Assembly: GCF_019976975.1 (NCBI RefSeq)
Contig: NZ_AP024630.1
Location: 4,092,001-4,156,000, forward strand
DNA length: 64,000 nt
From: Arthrobacter sp. NtRootA1
GTDB lineage: Bacteria > Actinomycetota > Actinomycetes > Actinomycetales > Micrococcaceae
Direction of reading: 5' to 3'
Shown: positions 33,674 through 43,493 of the stretch, piece after piece
Layout of the letters: the number at the start of each line of letters is the position of its first letter
Position numbering within the stretch: position 1 is the first letter of the stretch
Made by a program: the position numbers and the translations under genes
Notes under the pieces: generated by a model
The model's database searches: none
What the model was told of the DNA's origin: nothing
Seen by the model: only the letters and a program-made list of their open reading frames with translations

Positions 33674-35290
33674 CTAGCTCCTGGCCTCTGCGTAGGTCCA
33701 CAGTCTTATCTGGAGGTGGGCAAGCAATCGTTCGTCCGCTGACTGCAGGTCCAGGCCGGCCTCTTCGCAAGCACGTCGGAGCCGGTAGTGAACGGTGTTG
33801 CGGTGGATGGCCAGTTCCTCCGCGCAGCGGTTCACGTCGCCAAAGAATTCGAGGTACGTGAGCAGTGTCAAAGCGAACTCCGGGTATCGGTCGCAGAGCT
33901 TCGCTATGCCTTGGTGCCGTAGCCCTTTCCGGGTTTCCAGCAGATCCAGCAACTCGTTGGTGAGGACCGTGGTTTCGACATCCCGGTAGGACGCAACACG
34001 GATCGACGGAGTGCTCTGCAGCACTTTGAGGACGCTGCGGACGTGGTCGAGCGTGGCATACAGGGCGTCCAGCCGCGGAACAATCGGGCCCACGGCTGCT
34101 TGGACCTGGAAGTGCAGGTGCGTGGTGGCGTCCCGCACGATCGTGTTGACCAGCCGGTTGATCGCGGGCAGGGACTTCACCGGGTCCAGGTCCGGCAGGA
34201 TGATCGCTGTTTCCGTGCCCAGGGCTCCCACCACTGCTCCCGGACGGTAAGCCGCCGCGTGGATGGATGCGAGATTGGAGAGCTCACCCCTTCGGAGCTG
34301 TTGCCCCGGGGCGCTCTGGTCCAGCCCGCCCGCCGAAATCAGCACCAAGGCAGCAGGTTTGGAGGGGTCGATGCCCGCCGACTGGGCCTGCGAGTGAACT
34401 TGTGCCGTACCGCTGAGCAGGCTGGACACCCGGTCTTCGCGCATCGATTGGGATTGTTGGTTCCTGTGGCGCACCAGTTCAATCGCGGCGTGCCGGGCAG
34501 CACCGATCATCAGCCTGTCAGTGTTCGGCGCCAACGGCTCGGCACCTTCCTGCAGCCAGATGTAGCCCATCACCCGGCTTCCCGCGTGGATGCCAATCGC
34601 CACGCGTTCCCGAAGGCCGGCATCAGGGTTGGCCTCCACATGGACGGGTTCCTCGGTTGCCTGAAGATGCTTGTAGACGCCCGATTCCTTAAGGAGTTTC
34701 TGGTACCGCTCCGGTCCGCGCCGCGCAAGGATGGACAGGCGACGCAGCTCATCAACATCGTTGGATGCCGGCGAGTAGGCGAGGACCCTGTTTCCTGGAT
34801 CCTCGATAACTACGTGGCCATTGGTCAGGGTTGCGGTTGTTTGGGCGATGGCGAACAAGTCCCTGTGCACCGTGGTGGGGTTCCCCCCGGATACACCGCG
34901 TTCCCGGATACGGTCCACGGCGACGCTTTCGAACTTGTCCCAGCGAAGGCCCGGGGCTACGGCCACCAATCCGATACCGGTGGATTGCAGCAGTTCAGCC
35001 ACGGCTTCGAGTTCACGTTCGTTGCCCTTGACTGCCACCGCGGTGGGCCGGCCGCTGATGATCCGGCGGATTGCCGGCAGCGCCACACGTCCACGGGCGC
35101 CGATGAGCATCACCAAGGACCCAGGACGGGTGGCATCCTCATCTTCTGCATCCACAATGACGGTTTCACGAACCGTCATGTTGTCCGTGTCCGGAGCAAG
35201 CAACAACCGTGCGTTGTCCACGCCCAGGTCTTCAAGTACGTCGCTCAGCAAGGTGACGACGCCGTCGTCGTCAATGTCCAGGGCCTTCAA
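33674..35290 (-). CDS. PucR-family transcriptional regulator
   Basis: A 538-residue regulator. The N-terminal region (LLSDVLEDLGVDNARLLLAP) resembles the PucR ligand domain. The middle (TVHRDLFAIAQTTATLTNGHVVIEDPGNRVLAYSP) looks GAF-like. The C-terminal HTH is GDVNRCAEELAIHRNTVHYRLRRACEEAG. The start at 35290 is TTG with a GAGGAAG-like site upstream. It is divergent from the amino acid permease and decarboxylase and upstream of glsA, so it probably regulates one or both. Effector unknown. Confidence 0.88.
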   Translation of the reverse strand: MKALDIDDDGVVTLLSDVLEDLGVDNARLLLAPDTDNMTVRETVIVDAEDEDATRPGSLVMLIGARGRVALPAIRRIISGRPTAVAVKGNERELEAVAELLQSTGIGLVAVAPGLRWDKFESVAVDRIRERGVSGGNPTTVHRDLFAIAQTTATLTNGHVVIEDPGNRVLAYSPASNDVDELRRLSILARRGPERYQKLLKESGVYKHLQATEEPVHVEANPDAGLRERVAIGIHAGSRVMGYIWLQEGAEPLAPNTDRLMIGAARHAAIELVRHRNQQSQSMREDRVSSLLSGTAQVHSQAQSAGIDPSKPAALVLISAGGLDQSAPGQQLRRGELSNLASIHAAAYRPGAVVGALGTETAIILPDLDPVKSLPAINRLVNTIVRDATTHLHFQVQAAVGPIVPRLDALYATLDHVRSVLKVLQSTPSIRVASYRDVETTVLTNELLDLLETRKGLRHQGIAKLCDRYPEFALTLLTYLEFFGDVNRCAEELAIHRNTVHYRLRRACEEAGLDLQSADERLLAHLQIRLWTYAEARS

Positions 35291-35615
35291 CGAAGCTATC
35301 GCTTCCTCTCGTATTCAATTCGGGTCAACCGGACGTCCTTCGCCATTGAAGAAGTCCTGCCCATGCTCCTGCGCAATCGCGCACAGCCAGAAACATTACC
35401 GGGCCTTCAGGACACCAGTGTTGTCCAGCTGGCACAAGAGCCGGGCCCTGAATTTGGTTCGCCAGCCAATTTGCGGGATTCGCCTGAGATCTAGAGTTAT
35501 TGACTGTCCCCAACGCCACAAACGCTGTGCATCGCGCCAGCGCACACAGCACGTCTGTGCCATTTGGGACTGTTGAGCTGCCGACGGCGGCGCCGGAGTC
35601 AAAGGAGACCCCCAA

Positions 35616-37130
35616 GTGATACCCACGTCAGTTTCAGCGCATTCTGCTGCGCCCGACCGGTCCGACGAGGCCGGCCCCCTGCTTGTTGCCCAGGAGCCAG
35701 GCCAGGATTTCTCAACGGAAGAATCGGGCTACCGGAAGACCCTCAAGCCCCGCCAGATCCAAATGATCGCCATAGGCGGCGCGATCGGTACGGGGCTGTT
35801 CATGGGAGCCGGCGGCCGCCTCAATGGTTCAGGCCCGGCCTTGGTCCTGGTCTACGCCGTGTGCGGATTCTTTGCTTTCCTCATCCTGCGCGCATTGGGT
35901 GAGCTTGTTCTCTACCGCCCGGCCTCAGGCTCGTTCGTTTCCTATGCCCGTGAGTTTTACGGCGAGAAAATGGCCTACACGGCCGGTTGGTTGTACTTCC
36001 TGAACTGGGCCATGACCTCAATCGTGGATGTGACCGCTGTGGCCCTGTACGTGAAGTTTTGGGGCCAGTTCTGGCAACCCATTAACGACGTCCCCCAGTG
36101 GCTCATTGCCCTGATCGCACTTGTGGTGGTGCTGGCATTGAACCTGTTGTCCGTGAAGATCTTCGGCGAGATGGAGTTCTGGTTCGCCCTCATCAAGGTG
36201 GGCGCGTTGGTGGCTTTCCTCGTCGTCGGAATCTGCTTCATTGTCCTTGGTGGCCGGACGGATGTGGGCGTTCCCGGCCTGAACGTCATTGCCGATAACG
36301 GCGGCCTTTTCCCTACGGGTGCGGTGGCCCCGCTCCTGGCGATCAGCGGCGTCGTCTTCGCGTACGCAGCTGTTGAGCTGGTGGGCACCGCCGCCGGCGA
36401 AACCGCCAACCCGCACAAGGTCATGCCCAAAGCCGTCAACACGGTGGTCCTCCGTATCGGCATTTTCTACGTCGGCTCCGTCCTGTTGCTTTCGCTTCTG
36501 CTGCCCTTCACGTCCTACAAGTCCGGTGAATCGCCGTTCGTGACCTTTTTCTCGCACCTTGGCGATCCCCAGGCCGGCGCGATCTCGGCCTCCGTGATGA
36601 ACTTCGTGGTTCTGACCGCCGCCCTCTCAAGCCTCAACGCAGGCTTGTACTCCACCGGCCGGATCCTGCGTTCCATGGCAATCAAGGGCTCAGCTCCCCG
36701 CTTTACCGCCCGCATCAGCGCTTCCGGTGTCCCTTACGGCGGCATCCTTCTGACTGCCGTCATCACCTTGATGGGCGTGGGCCTGAATGCCATCGTTCCG
36801 TCGCAGGTCTTTGAAATCGTGCTCGAGGTCTCCGCGCTGGGCATCATCGGCGGTTGGGCCACCATCATGCTCTGCCACATCAAGTTGCAGGCTTGGGTGC
36901 GCAGCGGCAAAGTAGCCAGGCCCGCATTCCGACTCTTCGGCGCCCCTTTTACTTCCTATCTCACCCTCGGATTCCTGGCCTTTGTCCTGGTCACCATGGG
37001 CTTCTCGGAGACGGGCCGATGGGTGCTCGCTTCCCTGCTGGTACTGGCGCCGCTGCTGGTGGCCGGCTGGTATGCCCACCGTGGCCGAATCCGTAATGAG
37101 CAGTCCGCTTTGAACCCGCCCTCAGTTTGA
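35616..37130 (+). CDS. Amino acid permease (AAT family, asparagine-permease-like)
   Basis: A 504-residue APC-superfamily transporter of the AAT group. The first helix has IAIGGAIGTGLFMGAGGRLNGSGPALVLVYAVCGFFAF. The segment LYFLNWAMTSIVDVTAVALYVKFWG resembles L-asparagine permeases (AnsP). The GTG start at 35616 is supported by AAAGGAGA seven bases upstream. It is followed immediately by the large decarboxylase, whose substrate it may import, so asparagine specificity is uncertain and a basic amino acid is an alternative. Confidence 0.88.
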   Translation: MIPTSVSAHSAAPDRSDEAGPLLVAQEPGQDFSTEESGYRKTLKPRQIQMIAIGGAIGTGLFMGAGGRLNGSGPALVLVYAVCGFFAFLILRALGELVLYRPASGSFVSYAREFYGEKMAYTAGWLYFLNWAMTSIVDVTAVALYVKFWGQFWQPINDVPQWLIALIALVVVLALNLLSVKIFGEMEFWFALIKVGALVAFLVVGICFIVLGGRTDVGVPGLNVIADNGGLFPTGAVAPLLAISGVVFAYAAVELVGTAAGETANPHKVMPKAVNTVVLRIGIFYVGSVLLLSLLLPFTSYKSGESPFVTFFSHLGDPQAGAISASVMNFVVLTAALSSLNAGLYSTGRILRSMAIKGSAPRFTARISASGVPYGGILLTAVITLMGVGLNAIVPSQVFEIVLEVSALGIIGGWATIMLCHIKLQAWVRSGKVARPAFRLFGAPFTSYLTLGFLAFVLVTMGFSETGRWVLASLLVLAPLLVAGWYAHRGRIRNEQSALNPPSV

Positions 37131-37147
37131 AAGAGAAAACACGTCAC

Positions 37148-39955
37148 ATGAGCACCCTCTCCCCCCTTCCAAAAATTGGCACGCCCAGCCGCGCCTGGAG
37201 GTCGCGCGCCGATGCTTGGGAGTTCCTGGGATATGCCATCAAGCAGCTGGACTTGGACCGTCAGTCCGGATCGTCCGACTCGGGTTTGCACTCCCAGATC
37301 AGCCGGACTTTTGCCCTCTTGGACGCCGTGGAGCCCTACTGGGCAGAACCGGGCGTTGCCGCTGTGGCACAGTTGCGCCAATTAGTCGACGACGGCGACC
37401 CCCACGCCGCGCTCGAGCTTCTGGCCGGTTTGGCGCACCTTCCATTGGCTTCCGGAGCCGAGCAAGGTTCAGTTTCCGGGCTTGTCCAGGAGTCGCTGGA
37501 GGACGAGGCTGCACAAGCCGAGCAGGCTGAACGTCCGCGCTTCGAGGTTCTGGTGGTGGACAACATCACGCCCCAGGAAGCGGAGGCGCTGAAGAACAAC
37601 ATGGCAGCCCAGCGGCGCCCATCGGATGCTTTCACCTACGAAATCAATGTGGTTCCCAGCTACGAAGACGCGCTGGTCGCCGTCCTGCTTAATCCAGATA
37701 TCCAGGCCGTGATCCTTCGCCCGGGCTTTTCCGTTCGCAGCTCCCAGCTGCTGGGCAGCGACCTCCGCCGGTTCCTGGCTGGGCACACTCCCGAAGGCCT
37801 CCAGGCCTTGCGGCCCGTCAAACGGATCCTGGGTCTGGCCGAGGAGATATCCGGTCTCAGGCCCGAGTTGGATGTCTATCTGGTGGCGGGCGTCTCCATC
37901 GAGTCCCTGGCCGGATCACTGACCAGGAAATTCCGCAGGATTTTCCGCAGGCAGGATCACCTGGACCTGCACTTGTCACTATTGTCCGGGGTTGCAGAAC
38001 GATACGACGCTCCGTTCTTCACTGCCCTGCAGGATTACAGCCGCCGGCCTGCAAGCGTCTTCCACGCGCTGCCCATTTCGCGTGGTGGATCCGTAGGGAA
38101 CTCCCCTTGGATCCGGGACATGGCCGATTTTTACGGGACCAACCTACTGTTGGCAGAGACTTCGGCAACGTCCGGCGGCCTCGATTCCCTGCTTGACCCG
38201 CACGGATCCATCAAGCAGGCGCAGGACCTTGCCGCGCGGGCCTTCGGAGCGCAGAGAACATACTTCGTTACCAATGGCACGTCCACGGCCAACAAGATCG
38301 TTCATCAGTCACTGTTGGCACCTGGTGACGTGGTGCTGGTTGACCGGAACTGCCACAAGTCCCACCACTACGCCTTCGTGCTCGCCGGGGCCCGCGTTTC
38401 ATATCTGGATGCCTACCCCTTGGACAAATACGCCTTCTATGGCGCTGTGCCCTTGGCGAGTTTGAAGCGCAGGCTGCTTGAGTACCGGCGGGCCGGACGG
38501 CTGCACGAAGTCAAAATGGTGACGCTGACCAACTGCACCTTTGATGGAATCGTTTACGACGTCGAGCGTGTCATGGAGGAATGCCTGGCCATCAAACCCG
38601 ACCTGGTTTTCCTCTGGGATGAGGCATGGTTTGCTTTCGCCCGCTCCCACCCCATCTACCGGCGTCGAACGGCAATGGCTTCAGCAGCCGCACTGGAAGC
38701 CTCCTTCAGCAGCCCTGCCTACGCGGCCCGGTACGCCGAGCAAGCAGCGGCCCTGCATGACCCCGTAACCGGTGAACCCCTTGATGACGAGGCATGGCTG
38801 AACAGGCGGCTGATTCCCAACCCTGCCAAGGCGCGCATCAGGGTTTACGCTACCCAGTCAACACATAAGACCCTGACGTCCTTGCGCCAAGGTTCGATGA
38901 TCCATGTGTACGACCAAGACTTCATGGCGTCCAACCAGGAGTCCTTCCGCGAGGCGTACATGACCCACACCTCCACCTCACCCAACTACCAAATCCTGGC
39001 TTCCCTGGACATTGGCCGGCGACAGGTGGAGTTGGAGGGTTTTGGTTTGGTCCAGAAGCAGTCCGACCTCGCCGTCTCGGTGGCACAAGCAGTCGCACGG
39101 CATCCCCTGCTGAAGAAATACTTCCGGGTGTTGACCTCACGGGACCTTATCGAGCCCCAATACCGCGAAACCCGCGCCGCCATGCCGCTGCGGGAGGGAT
39201 TGGCGGAACTTGAGGACGCTTGGCAGCGCGATGAGTTCGTTATTGATCCCAGCCGCCTCACGCTGGACATCAGCAGGACAGGAATCGACGGCGACACGTT
39301 CCGCCACAGCTACCTCATGGACGATCACGGAATCCAAGTGAACAAGACGTCCCGGAACACTGTGTTGTTCATGACCAACATCGGTACCTCGCGAAGTTCC
39401 GTGGCGTACTTGATCGAGGTCCTGGTCAAACTCGCCGAGGGATTCGAAAACCCCCATCCCTCGTCGCGACCGCGGACAGTGCCCGTGCTTTCGCCTGCAT
39501 CTCCGCAGGCCGGAGGATCAGCGGTGATTGCGCAGACACCACCGCTCCCGGACTTCAGCACGTTCGCTGCGCGGTTCCGTGTGGACGATGCCTGCGAAGA
39601 CGGCGACATCCGCGCGGCCTACTTCGAAAGCTACAAGCCCGAATCCACGGCCTACTTGTCCGCCGAGGAATTGGCCCTTGCAGTTCGGGCCGGGCAGGAA
39701 GTCATTTCCGCTGGCTTCGTCACGCCGTACCCGCCCGGCTTCCCCATCCTCGTCCCAGGCCAGGTCATCACGCGGCAAACTTTGGAGTTCATGGCTGCTT
39801 TGGACACCCGCGAGATCCATGGCTTCGATCACGAACGTGGCTACCGGGTCTTCGTGGATGGGTCTGCGGTTTCGGGGTCCGGCTCCTCGGAAGCTGGTGT
39901 TACGGAGACTGCCGTTGAAGCGGCGGGCATCGGGCGGTTGCCCGCTGCTTCGTAG
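37148..39955 (+). CDS. Large Orn/Lys/Arg decarboxylase family protein
   Basis: A 935-residue PLP enzyme of the Orn/Lys/Arg decarboxylase family, similar in size to mycobacterial Rv2531c and some 200 residues longer than E. coli CadA. An N-terminal receiver-like region (about 110-300) is followed by the PLP domain: VTNGTSTANKIVHQSLL, DRNCHKSHHYAFVLAG, LWDEAWFAFA, and the Schiff-base Lys in TQSTHKTLTSLRQGSMIH near residue 574. The C-terminal domain ends with PPGFPILVPGQVI. I prefer ATG at 37148; a TTG at 37127 overlaps the permease stop. It should produce a diamine such as cadaverine, putrescine or agmatine. Confidence 0.9.
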   Translation: MSTLSPLPKIGTPSRAWRSRADAWEFLGYAIKQLDLDRQSGSSDSGLHSQISRTFALLDAVEPYWAEPGVAAVAQLRQLVDDGDPHAALELLAGLAHLPLASGAEQGSVSGLVQESLEDEAAQAEQAERPRFEVLVVDNITPQEAEALKNNMAAQRRPSDAFTYEINVVPSYEDALVAVLLNPDIQAVILRPGFSVRSSQLLGSDLRRFLAGHTPEGLQALRPVKRILGLAEEISGLRPELDVYLVAGVSIESLAGSLTRKFRRIFRRQDHLDLHLSLLSGVAERYDAPFFTALQDYSRRPASVFHALPISRGGSVGNSPWIRDMADFYGTNLLLAETSATSGGLDSLLDPHGSIKQAQDLAARAFGAQRTYFVTNGTSTANKIVHQSLLAPGDVVLVDRNCHKSHHYAFVLAGARVSYLDAYPLDKYAFYGAVPLASLKRRLLEYRRAGRLHEVKMVTLTNCTFDGIVYDVERVMEECLAIKPDLVFLWDEAWFAFARSHPIYRRRTAMASAAALEASFSSPAYAARYAEQAAALHDPVTGEPLDDEAWLNRRLIPNPAKARIRVYATQSTHKTLTSLRQGSMIHVYDQDFMASNQESFREAYMTHTSTSPNYQILASLDIGRRQVELEGFGLVQKQSDLAVSVAQAVARHPLLKKYFRVLTSRDLIEPQYRETRAAMPLREGLAELEDAWQRDEFVIDPSRLTLDISRTGIDGDTFRHSYLMDDHGIQVNKTSRNTVLFMTNIGTSRSSVAYLIEVLVKLAEGFENPHPSSRPRTVPVLSPASPQAGGSAVIAQTPPLPDFSTFAARFRVDDACEDGDIRAAYFESYKPESTAYLSAEELALAVRAGQEVISAGFVTPYPPGFPILVPGQVITRQTLEFMAALDTREIHGFDHERGYRVFVDGSAVSGSGSSEAGVTETAVEAAGIGRLPAAS

Positions 39956-39963
39956 GGCGTAAC

Positions 39964-41022
39964 TCAGGCGTTTTGTCGGGACTCAGGTGTTTGGCGGACC
40001 CAACCAAAAGCAGGTGCGATGTACTTCGCGACGTTCCCCAGGAGCTTCGCGTTGTACTCCACCCCCAGTTGGTTGGGCACCGTCAGCAGGACGGTATCGG
40101 CAGCTTGGACGGCTGCATCGGCTGCGAGTTCTTCCGCCAAGGCGTCCGGCTCTCCGATGTAGCTCTTCCCGAAACGGGACAACGCGCCGTCGAGAATTCC
40201 TACCTGGTCCTGCCGGTCCGCTTGGGCGCGCAGGCCGAAGTAGCGGTTGTCCACCTCATCGACGATCGGCAGGATGCTGCGGCTGACTGAAACGCGCGGC
40301 TCGAAATCGTGACCCGCGGCTGCCCAGGCTTCGCGGAACATCTGGATCTGCTCGGCCTGCAGTTGGTCGAACGGGACACCCGTGTCTTCGGTCAGGAGGG
40401 TTGAACTCATCAGGTTCATGCCCTGCTCAGCGGCCCAAACTGCAGTCTTGCGGGTGCCGGCACCCCACCAGATCCTCTGTGGAAGGCCTGGGGAGAGCGG
40501 TTGGATGGGCAGAAGTCCGGTGGCTCCGCCCGCATAGTGGGGATCGGCCTGGGCCACACCGTGCCCGGCAATGGCCTTGCGGAAGAGCGCCGTGTGACGC
40601 CGCGCCATGTCCCCGGTGTCCTCGCCTTCATCCGGGACGTAGCCGAAGTTGGCGGCACCATTCAGGGCAGGCTCGGGTGAACCGCGGCTCACGCCGAGCT
40701 GAAGCCGGCCGTCGCTGATCAGATCCGTTGCGGCAGCTTCCTCCGCCATGTAAAGCGGGTTCTCGTAGCGCATGTCGATCACGCCGGTGCCCATCTCGAT
40801 CCTGCTGGTCCTTGCCGCGATCGCGGCGAGCAGCGGGAACGGGGACGCTTGCTGCCGGGCAAAGTGGTGCACACGGAAGAACGCTCCATCGATCCCCAGT
40901 TCCTCTGCGGCCACGGCCAGTTCGATGCCCTGCTTGATTGCTTCGCCGGCCGACGGCACCAGCGAGCCAGGGACGCGTGCCCAATGGCCGAAGGAAAGGA
41001 AGCCGATCCGTTTGTTGTGCAT
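39964..41022 (-). CDS. LLM-class flavin-dependent oxidoreductase
   Basis: A 352-residue member of the bacterial luciferase-like family. The features RIGFLSFGHW, FFRVHHFARQQASPFPLLAAIAARTSRIEMGTGVIDMRYENPLYMAEEAAATDLISDGRLQLGVSRGSPEPA match the CE1758-type LLM group. It would use reduced flavin; the substrate is unknown. Its stop codon lies nine bases from the convergent decarboxylase stop, with no terminator between. A ribD-like reductase lies upstream on the same strand. Confidence 0.9.
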   Translation of the reverse strand: MHNKRIGFLSFGHWARVPGSLVPSAGEAIKQGIELAVAAEELGIDGAFFRVHHFARQQASPFPLLAAIAARTSRIEMGTGVIDMRYENPLYMAEEAAATDLISDGRLQLGVSRGSPEPALNGAANFGYVPDEGEDTGDMARRHTALFRKAIAGHGVAQADPHYAGGATGLLPIQPLSPGLPQRIWWGAGTRKTAVWAAEQGMNLMSSTLLTEDTGVPFDQLQAEQIQMFREAWAAAGHDFEPRVSVSRSILPIVDEVDNRYFGLRAQADRQDQVGILDGALSRFGKSYIGEPDALAEELAADAAVQAADTVLLTVPNQLGVEYNAKLLGNVAKYIAPAFGWVRQTPESRQNA

Positions 41023-41069
41023 GTCCGGGACAACTCTTGAGGCGGCCCAGGAATTCCTCGCGAAGAAAC

Positions 41070-41627
41070 TTATCCAGCGCGTCGGTAGTGCATGGCGACC
41101 GCGCCGTTGCTGAGCGGCTGCGCCGAGATCAGCTCAAGTCGCCGGGTACTGGGCAGTCCGCCTTGGTACAGGGTTGGGCCGTGCCCCGCGATCATGGGGT
41201 GGACGAGGAATTTGTACTCGTCGATCAGGTCCAGCCGGTCCAGCGCTGTGGCGAGTTTGCCGCTGCCGAGAAGCACTCCGCGGGGAGTCCGATCTTTGAG
41301 CTCCTGCACCGCCGTGCGCAGGTCACCGACGACGTGGTGGCTGTTTGTCCACGGGAACTCGCTCCGCGTCGCCGAGACGACGTACTTCGGCTTGGTCTCC
41401 AACTTGAGCGCCCACTCGCGCATCGCCGGCGGGGCATCGACGTCGCCGCGGGCCACCGCTGGCCAAGCGCTCTCCATCATCTCGTAGGTGGTGCGCCCCC
41501 AGAGCATCGCGCCGCTCTCGTCCAAGAGACGGGTGAAGTGGGCGTGCGTTTCGTCGTCCGCGATGCCCTCCCGGTGGTCCACACAACCGTCCAAGGTGAA
41601 GTTGATGCTGAACGTTAGAAGGCCCAT
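41070..41627 (-). CDS. Dihydrofolate reductase-like (RibD C-terminal domain) protein
   Basis: A 185-residue member of the RibD_C/DHFR-like fold. Typical parts are LTFSINFTLDGCVDHREGIADDETHAHFTRLLDESGAMLWGRTTYEMME, RGVLLGSGKLATALDRLDLIDEYKFLVHPMIAGHGPTLY. Family members reduce pyrimidine or other substrates with NADPH; many stand-alone copies have no known role. The gene is next to the LLM oxidoreductase and ends 47 bases before it. An intact palindromic repeat lies upstream. Confidence 0.88.
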   Translation of the reverse strand: MGLLTFSINFTLDGCVDHREGIADDETHAHFTRLLDESGAMLWGRTTYEMMESAWPAVARGDVDAPPAMREWALKLETKPKYVVSATRSEFPWTNSHHVVGDLRTAVQELKDRTPRGVLLGSGKLATALDRLDLIDEYKFLVHPMIAGHGPTLYQGGLPSTRRLELISAQPLSNGAVAMHYRRAG

Positions 41628-41646
41628 GCGCCGATTCTAGGCCCCC

Positions 41647-41720
41647 AAAAGCAACGCGGGGTCAGTTACGGCCCATGTTTGGCTTCAACATCGGCCGTAT
41701 CTGACCCCGCGTTGCTTTAA
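41647..41720. terminator. Intact copy of the IS110-targeted intergenic palindrome
   Basis: The arms AAAGCAACGCGGGGTCAG and CTGACCCCGCGTTGCTTT are perfectly complementary and continue, with differences, toward TTACGGCCCAT. It lies between the ssuC end (41731) and the reductase start (41627), so it probably terminates the ssu operon. It is the same repeat that IS110 interrupted at 28311/29695. Confidence 0.85.
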
Positions 41721-41730
41721 GAACTAATCC

Positions 41731-42672
41731 CTAGCGGCTGCTCCCCGCCAGCAAACCACGACGCTGGAGGAGGCGCTTCTCAATCGGGCCGAAGACGAGG
41801 AGCTCGATCAGGATGCCCACGGCCAGGATCAACAGGATCGCAGACATGACCACGGCCATGTCTGACAACGCACGTCCTTGGTCAAGCAGGGAGCCCAGGC
41901 CGAAGCCAATAGTGCCACCCACGGCGATGATTTCCGCGGCCATCAACGAGCGCCAGGAGAAAGCCCACCCCTGCTTCAGCCCGCCGATGTATCCGGGAAG
42001 TGCTGCAGGAAGGACGATCTGCAGGGCCATTTGCAGCCGGTTCGCACCCAGGACGGTGCCCACGCTGCGGTACTGCGGTGGGATCTGGTCAACACCGGAG
42101 ATCAGGCCATTGATGATCGAGGGAATGGCACCCATGAGGACTACGAAGTACACGGTGCCGTCGGTCAGGCCGAACCAGATGATCGCTGCAGGAACCCAAG
42201 CCACGGACGGCAACACCTGGAGCCCGGAAATCAGTGGCCCAAACGCGCGGCGGAGAGGAGCAACCTGCGCCAACAACAAGCCCACAGGCGTAGCGACCAC
42301 AACCGAAATCAGGAAGCCGACCAAGCCACGCTGAAGGGATGTCCATACCGATTCCTGGACCTTGCCTTCGCCCCAGAGCGTCACGAGTTGGTTCAGCACA
42401 TCAAGGGGCCCGGGTACCTGGTCACGGCGCTTGAGGCCAAGGGAAACGTAGAACTGCCAGACGAGGACGAGTACAACCAACGCTGCGATCGGTAGCAGCA
42501 CGCGCTTCCAATCGATGCCTGCTTTGCGTGCGGCGTCGGACTGGAGGTTGTCCAGGCCCGCTTCGAGGTCGCGGAGTTCGGAAGGGTTGCCCTTCAAGGA
42601 CGGCGACGTAATGTGCTCGCTGGATTCGCTCACGGGAAGGGTCCGCTCTTGGGTGGTGGGGTTACTTGGCAT
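41731..42672 (-). CDS. ssuC: Sulfonate ABC transporter permease (SsuC type)
   Basis: A 313-residue permease of the nitrate/sulfonate/bicarbonate ABC family. Five or six helices are visible, with the conserved loop AALPGYIGGLKQGWAFSWRSLMAAEII (EAA-type, contacting the ATPase). The N-terminal 60 residues are polar. The start overlaps the ATPase stop by 11 bases. The operon order is SsuA, SsuB, SsuC; TauC is an alternative because the families are close. Nearby cysteine genes support sulfonate uptake for sulfur. Confidence 0.88.
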   Translation of the reverse strand: MPSNPTTQERTLPVSESSEHITSPSLKGNPSELRDLEAGLDNLQSDAARKAGIDWKRVLLPIAALVVLVLVWQFYVSLGLKRRDQVPGPLDVLNQLVTLWGEGKVQESVWTSLQRGLVGFLISVVVATPVGLLLAQVAPLRRAFGPLISGLQVLPSVAWVPAAIIWFGLTDGTVYFVVLMGAIPSIINGLISGVDQIPPQYRSVGTVLGANRLQMALQIVLPAALPGYIGGLKQGWAFSWRSLMAAEIIAVGGTIGFGLGSLLDQGRALSDMAVVMSAILLILAVGILIELLVFGPIEKRLLQRRGLLAGSSR

Positions 42673-43393
42673 GGCGGCGGATCTCCTCGCGTAGCCGGCG
42701 GGTAATGACTCCGGTCAGCTCCCCAGCGCGACCAGCATCCGTTCGGTGTTCCTCTGTGACATCCCATTCGGCCACAACACGACCCGGACGCGAGGACAAC
42801 AGCAGCACCCGCTGGCCCAAGCGGACAGCCTCACGAACGTTGTGCGTCACAAACACGATGGTGCGGCCGGTTTCCTTCCAGATCCGCTCGAGTTCGTCGT
42901 GAAGGAGGTCGCGGGTAATCGCATCAAGTGCCGCGAAAGGCTCGTCCATCAACAGCAGCTGCCGGTCCTGCGCCAGCGACCGTGCCAAAGCAACACGCTG
43001 CCGCATGCCACCGGATAGTTCGTGCGGACGCTTGTCGCCAGCACCGCCGAGGTGGACTAGCTCCAGCAGTTCCGTTGCCCGTGCGCGGCGGCTGGCCTTG
43101 GTGCTGGACTTGTCAGCCAGCTGAAGTGCGAGCTCGATGTTGCCTCGCGCCGTCAACCATGGGAACAGTGCCGAGTCCTGGAACATGAAAGCCGCGCCGT
43201 CGCTGGGCACCTCAAGAGCGCCCGACGTCGGATGCTCAAGTCCCGCCATGATGTTCAGCAGTGTGGACTTGCCGCAGCCGGACGCACCGAGGAGGGCGAC
43301 GAACTCGCCCTTCGCGATGGTGGCGTTGACGTCGTCCAGCACCGGGGCGCCGTCGCCGAAGCGCTTGCCCAGGTTCTCGAGTACGACTGGCAT
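42662..43393 (-). CDS. ssuB: Sulfonate ABC transporter ATPase (SsuB type)
   Basis: A 243-residue ABC ATPase. Walker A is GASGCGKST, the signature is ELSGGMRQRVALARSLA, Walker B is LLLMDEPFAALDAITRDLL, and the switch His is in VFVTHNVREAVRLGQRVLLLSSRPG. This pattern is typical of the NrtD/SsuB/TauB group. It lies 100 bases downstream of the substrate-binding protein and overlaps the permease. There is no siroheme or nitrate gene beside it, but the SBP and neighbours favour sulfonates. Confidence 0.92.
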   Translation of the reverse strand: MPVVLENLGKRFGDGAPVLDDVNATIAKGEFVALLGASGCGKSTLLNIMAGLEHPTSGALEVPSDGAAFMFQDSALFPWLTARGNIELALQLADKSSTKASRRARATELLELVHLGGAGDKRPHELSGGMRQRVALARSLAQDRQLLLMDEPFAALDAITRDLLHDELERIWKETGRTIVFVTHNVREAVRLGQRVLLLSSRPGRVVAEWDVTEEHRTDAGRAGELTGVITRRLREEIRRHAK

Positions 43394-43493
43394 GGTCCCG
43401 TCCTTCGTGTTGATTTGGTGGAGCTGATGTGGCTGAAGGCTGGCCCGCTCCCCACCACTGATTCGGAGGGGAAGCAGACCAGCCGTTTGGTGC

